Below, piece by piece: positions 32,608-35,338 of a DNA stretch of 35,338 nucleotides. Location: positions 1 to 35,338 of the forward strand of contig JBMNUL010000008.1 of the NCBI GenBank assembly GCA_050946255.1. The letters are read 5' to 3'. The notes beneath the pieces are model-generated. The model was not told the DNA's origin, did not search any database, and saw nothing but the letters and a program-made list of their open reading frames with translations. The translations under genes and the position numbers were made by a program. This stretch comes from JBMNUL01 sp050946255 (GTDB taxonomy: Bacteria > Actinomycetota > Coriobacteriia > Coriobacteriales > CADBOM01). How positions within the stretch are numbered: the stretch's first letter is position 1; each line of letters begins with the position of its first letter.

Positions 32608-35064
32608 ATGTACGAGTTCAGGCCAGTGACCGAAAGAATCGAGGAGATGCACCAGGCGGTGCGAAACAGGGTTATTCGCTACGACTCCTGCAGGGCTCGG
32701 ATCACCACCGAGACCTGGAAGCAGTGCGGCGCCATGGTTCCAATACTCAGGCACGCAAAGACGTTCCGAAACATCTGCGAGCAAATGCCAAAGCGCGTGG
32801 AGGATTTTGAGGTCCTAGTTGGGAACATGGGCAAGTATTTCTGCGGCGGGTCAATTCAACCAGAATGGCAGGGCCCAGGTGACGAGCTGCAGATGGATGT
32901 TCAGTCTGGCCGGTGGACCCTTCGCGACGACGGCTTCTATCACAACCCAGATGACGGCGAGATTCGCCTCGCCGTGGCAAAGGAAGACTACGATTACTTC
33001 CTGGAGATAACCGACTGGTGGAAGGGCCGCACGCTGAACGACATCGCCTCGGCCTGGATGCCAGACGGGATGGAAGAGGTCGACCGTTGCGACGTCACCC
33101 CCTGTGGGAACAAGCTCCCCGCCATCGTGCTGCCAAGCGGCCACAGCACCCCTGGATTCAAGAAGATTCTCGAGCGCGGTTACGCCTCCATCAGGCAGGA
33201 AGCCCAAGACTGGCTCGACGCTCATCGGCTCAACCTTATGGCAGAGGATTCCGAGAGGGCCCTCTTCTACACTTCGGTCGTCGAGGCCACGACTGGAATC
33301 ATCAACATGATCAAGAAGTATGGCGATACCTGCAAGGAAAAGGCTGCGTCTTGTGACGACCCTGCTCGAAAAGCCGAGCTCGAGCAGATGGCGGACAGCC
33401 TTTACTGGATTTCAGAGAATCCCGTGCGCACCTTCTGGGAGGCATGCCAGGCAACGATTCTCTACATGTTGGCGTTGTTCTTCGATTTCGTGCCGGATAT
33501 CGGTTCGTTCGGACGCTTCGACCAGTACACCTGGCCCTACCTCGAGCGTGATTTGGCCGAGGGCCGCATAACCATGGACCAAGCCCAGGAGATCTGCGAC
33601 TGCTTCTTCCTCAAGGTCAACGGATTCTGGGGAGGCGGCGAAGGTGAGATGGCCAAGATCGTTGGGCTTGGCAACACCTATCTCCACACGACGGTGGGAG
33701 GTGTTGACCCCGATACCGGCGAAGATGCCACGAACCCAGTTACATATATGGCGCTCGAAAGCGTTGGCAGAATGGGGCTCCATGACCCGACCATCTCCCT
33801 GCGTGTCAACAAGAACACGCCGGATAAGCTTTGGGAGTGCGCAATTGAGGTCAACAAGAGGGTCGGGGGACTTCCTCTCTTCCAAAACGACGAGCAGATC
33901 ATTCCAGGTGTAATGAAGGAGATGGGGTTCTCCCTGAGGGATGCAAGGGACTATGCCATCATCGGCTGCCAGGAGATCACTGGCTCTGGCAACGAGTACT
34001 CCTCTTGCAATGGCATCAATCCTCCCGGAGGCTACGTGCACTATGCCACGATTCTCAACATGGCGATAAACGATGGCAAGAATCCGTTCAATGGCGAGCA
34101 GTGCGAGATCCACACCGGATTCCTCTATGAGATGAACTCGATAGAGGAAGTCAAAGAGGCTTGGTCCAAGCTCGCGTCGTATTTTCTCAAAGCCAACGTG
34201 ACGCTGCAGAACTACGTTGACTACATTCTGCGTTACAACTCGCCTTATCCCGCGCTCTCGATCTCCCTGGAGGGATGCATGGAGAACGGCGTGGATTGCA
34301 GCTCCGGAGGAGCGAAGTACAACTCCTTTGGGGGAACAGCAGTAGGCTTGGCGACCGTGGCCGATTCTCTTACGGCAATCAAATATATGTGCTTCGATAA
34401 GAAGATATGCACTACACGCGAATTCTACGATGCTTGGATTTCCGGTTGGGAAGGTGAGGGAGCTCCTGAGCTGCAGGCCCGCATTATCAAGGAGGTCCCG
34501 CACTTCGGCAACTCTGATCCCTATGCTGATGAGATGATGGACTGGGTGACGGGTGCCTACTATCAGATCTGCACCGAATGCCACAACACCAGGGCACCTT
34601 ATTTCAGGGCAGGTCTATATGGTGCGGCCGACCATGTTGCGCAAGGCTTCACCACCTGGGCCACTCCAGATGGACGTGTTACTGGCAAGCCGATAGCCGA
34701 CGGTGCTTCTCCGGTGCAGTCCAGAGACGTCAACGGCCCCACGGCAGTCCTCCAGTCAGCAAACTGCTATGGGCAGAACAAGTTCATGAACGGAATGGCG
34801 CTGAACCTTCGCATCCATCCGACTGCTGTAGCCGACGATAGGGGAATGGGAAAGCTCCGCGACATGACCAAGGCCTACCTCGAGCAGGGCGGTATGGAAG
34901 TTCAGTACAACGTTGTGTCTTCGGAGACAATGAAAGCTGCGCAGGCTAGTCCAGATGAATATCGAGACCTAGTTGTGCGGATTGCTGGATATTCTGCATA
35001 TTTTGTTGAGCTCACAAAGGCATGCCAGGATGACCTTATAAGCAGGACCGAGAACAACCTATAG
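32608..35064 (+). CDS. Glycyl radical enzyme 2, substrate unknown (paralogue of enzyme 1)
   Basis: This 818-residue protein has the same length and plan as glycyl radical enzyme 1, both starting MYEF and both with the radical glycine at 794 (RIAGYSAYF). The active-site motif is IGCQEITGSG with Cys454 and Glu456. By eye the two are about half identical, with the C-terminal half much closer than the first 200 residues; they probably act on related but different substrates. GGAG at 32598-32601 is six bases before the ATG at 32608, which is preferred over ATG 32602 or TTG 32596. The gene follows the TIM-barrel gene by 187 bases and ends in a strong terminator. Confidence 0.92.
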   Translation: MYEFRPVTERIEEMHQAVRNRVIRYDSCRARITTETWKQCGAMVPILRHAKTFRNICEQMPKRVEDFEVLVGNMGKYFCGGSIQPEWQGPGDELQMDVQSGRWTLRDDGFYHNPDDGEIRLAVAKEDYDYFLEITDWWKGRTLNDIASAWMPDGMEEVDRCDVTPCGNKLPAIVLPSGHSTPGFKKILERGYASIRQEAQDWLDAHRLNLMAEDSERALFYTSVVEATTGIINMIKKYGDTCKEKAASCDDPARKAELEQMADSLYWISENPVRTFWEACQATILYMLALFFDFVPDIGSFGRFDQYTWPYLERDLAEGRITMDQAQEICDCFFLKVNGFWGGGEGEMAKIVGLGNTYLHTTVGGVDPDTGEDATNPVTYMALESVGRMGLHDPTISLRVNKNTPDKLWECAIEVNKRVGGLPLFQNDEQIIPGVMKEMGFSLRDARDYAIIGCQEITGSGNEYSSCNGINPPGGYVHYATILNMAINDGKNPFNGEQCEIHTGFLYEMNSIEEVKEAWSKLASYFLKANVTLQNYVDYILRYNSPYPALSISLEGCMENGVDCSSGGAKYNSFGGTAVGLATVADSLTAIKYMCFDKKICTTREFYDAWISGWEGEGAPELQARIIKEVPHFGNSDPYADEMMDWVTGAYYQICTECHNTRAPYFRAGLYGAADHVAQGFTTWATPDGRVTGKPIADGASPVQSRDVNGPTAVLQSANCYGQNKFMNGMALNLRIHPTAVADDRGMGKLRDMTKAYLEQGGMEVQYNVVSSETMKAAQASPDEYRDLVVRIAGYSAYFVELTKACQDDLISRTENNL

Positions 35065-35112
35065 CAAAACTGGCGATTGTTTACTTTTCTATATTTAGAA
35101 ATCGTTCTTCGA

Positions 35113-35150
35113 GGGGCAGCAGTGCACTTACCGCTGCCCCAAATTTTTTA
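35113..35150 (+). terminator. Rho-independent terminator of glycyl radical enzyme 2
   Basis: GGGGCAGC at 35113-35120 pairs perfectly with GCTGCCCC at 35133-35140 around a 12-base loop, followed by AAATTTTTTA. The T-run is also the left arm of the palindrome at 35144-35173. Confidence 0.88.
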
Positions 35151-35173
35151 TTGTGCCGGCGCACAATAAAAAA
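35144..35173. promoter_or_regulatory. Perfect 13-bp inverted repeat around CGGC
   Basis: The arm TTTTTTATTGTGC (35144-35156) is exactly complementary to GCACAATAAAAAA (35161-35173), with a four-base centre CGGC. It could be an operator, or a second hairpin terminator that works in both directions. The next gene is outside the window. Confidence 0.6.
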
Positions 35174-35338
35174 GTTTCACAATAGGAAACATGATTGAAA
35201 TTCCGAGAAAAAACGCCTTAATAAAATGCACAAGGCGTGAGCAAATACGAAAATAATCCCTCTTGACAAAATCATAAAATTGTGATTCATGATATTTTTA
35301 ATTGAATAATGAATATATTGGATGATTTTGGAAGATTA
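35174..35338. other. AT-rich window end with a possible promoter
   Basis: TTGACA at 35263-35268 is an exact -35 box; CATGAT (35288-35293) is a fair -10 at 19-base spacing. GTTTC/GAAAC (35174-35190) forms a small inverted repeat. A gene or operon probably starts to the right of the window; none is visible within it. Confidence 0.4.

Noticed and set aside
1..35338. Insertion sequences, prophage, tRNA or rRNA genes
   Set aside because: No transposase, integrase, phage protein, cloverleaf or rRNA segment was seen on either strand.

Overview
The window comes from a high-GC Gram-positive anaerobe, most likely a member of the Coriobacteriia (Eggerthella/Slackia/Adlercreutzia/Olsenella type). This is inferred from moderately GC-rich codon use, frequent GTG/TTG starts, a group 4 formate hydrogenlyase-type hydrogenase, an hrcA-dnaJ-rsmE-mtaB-phoH-ybeY-dgkA-era-recO housekeeping run, PucR-type regulators, and several oxygen-sensitive enzymes (glycyl radical enzymes, radical SAM proteins). 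No database search was possible, so the genus is open.

Region 1 (1-6295) is the distal part of a formate hydrogenlyase (Hyf/Hyc) operon: the C-terminal part of hyfE, then hyfF, hyfG (NiFe large subunit with fused NuoC-like domain), hyfH (ferredoxin), hyfI (NuoB-like small subunit), hycH and hycI (maturation). Region 2 (6296-8600) is an accessory patch: a RelB/DinJ-type antitoxin with a PIN toxin on the minus strand, an ahpC peroxiredoxin, and what looks like a decayed 4Fe-4S ferredoxin gene. Region 3 (8601-10664) has a citrate synthase and a small membrane protein.

Region 4 (11014-24145) is a long plus-strand housekeeping block: lepA, dus, hemW, hrcA (with a degenerate CIRCE operator), dnaJ, rsmE, mtaB, phoH, ybeY, dgkA, era and recO. 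It covers translation quality control, tRNA/rRNA modification, heat-shock regulation and recombination. Short tandem repeats recur across the window, both inside genes (recO) and at gene ends (dus, the TIM-barrel gene). The dus gene appears to have lost a repeat-encoded acidic tail through an amber codon; the interrupted frame still ends in an ATGA overlap with hemW.

Region 5 (24369-35064) is the most interesting part: an MFS transporter (-), glycyl radical enzyme 1 (+), a PucR-type regulator (-), a xylose-isomerase-like TIM-barrel protein (+) and glycyl radical enzyme 2 (+). The two glycyl radical enzymes are both exactly 818 residues from their best starts, share Gly794, and carry an unusual Gly-Cys-Gln-Glu active-site motif. 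No activating enzyme lies in the window. I read this as a regulated uptake-and-conversion system for an unidentified substrate, and as the best candidate for something undescribed.
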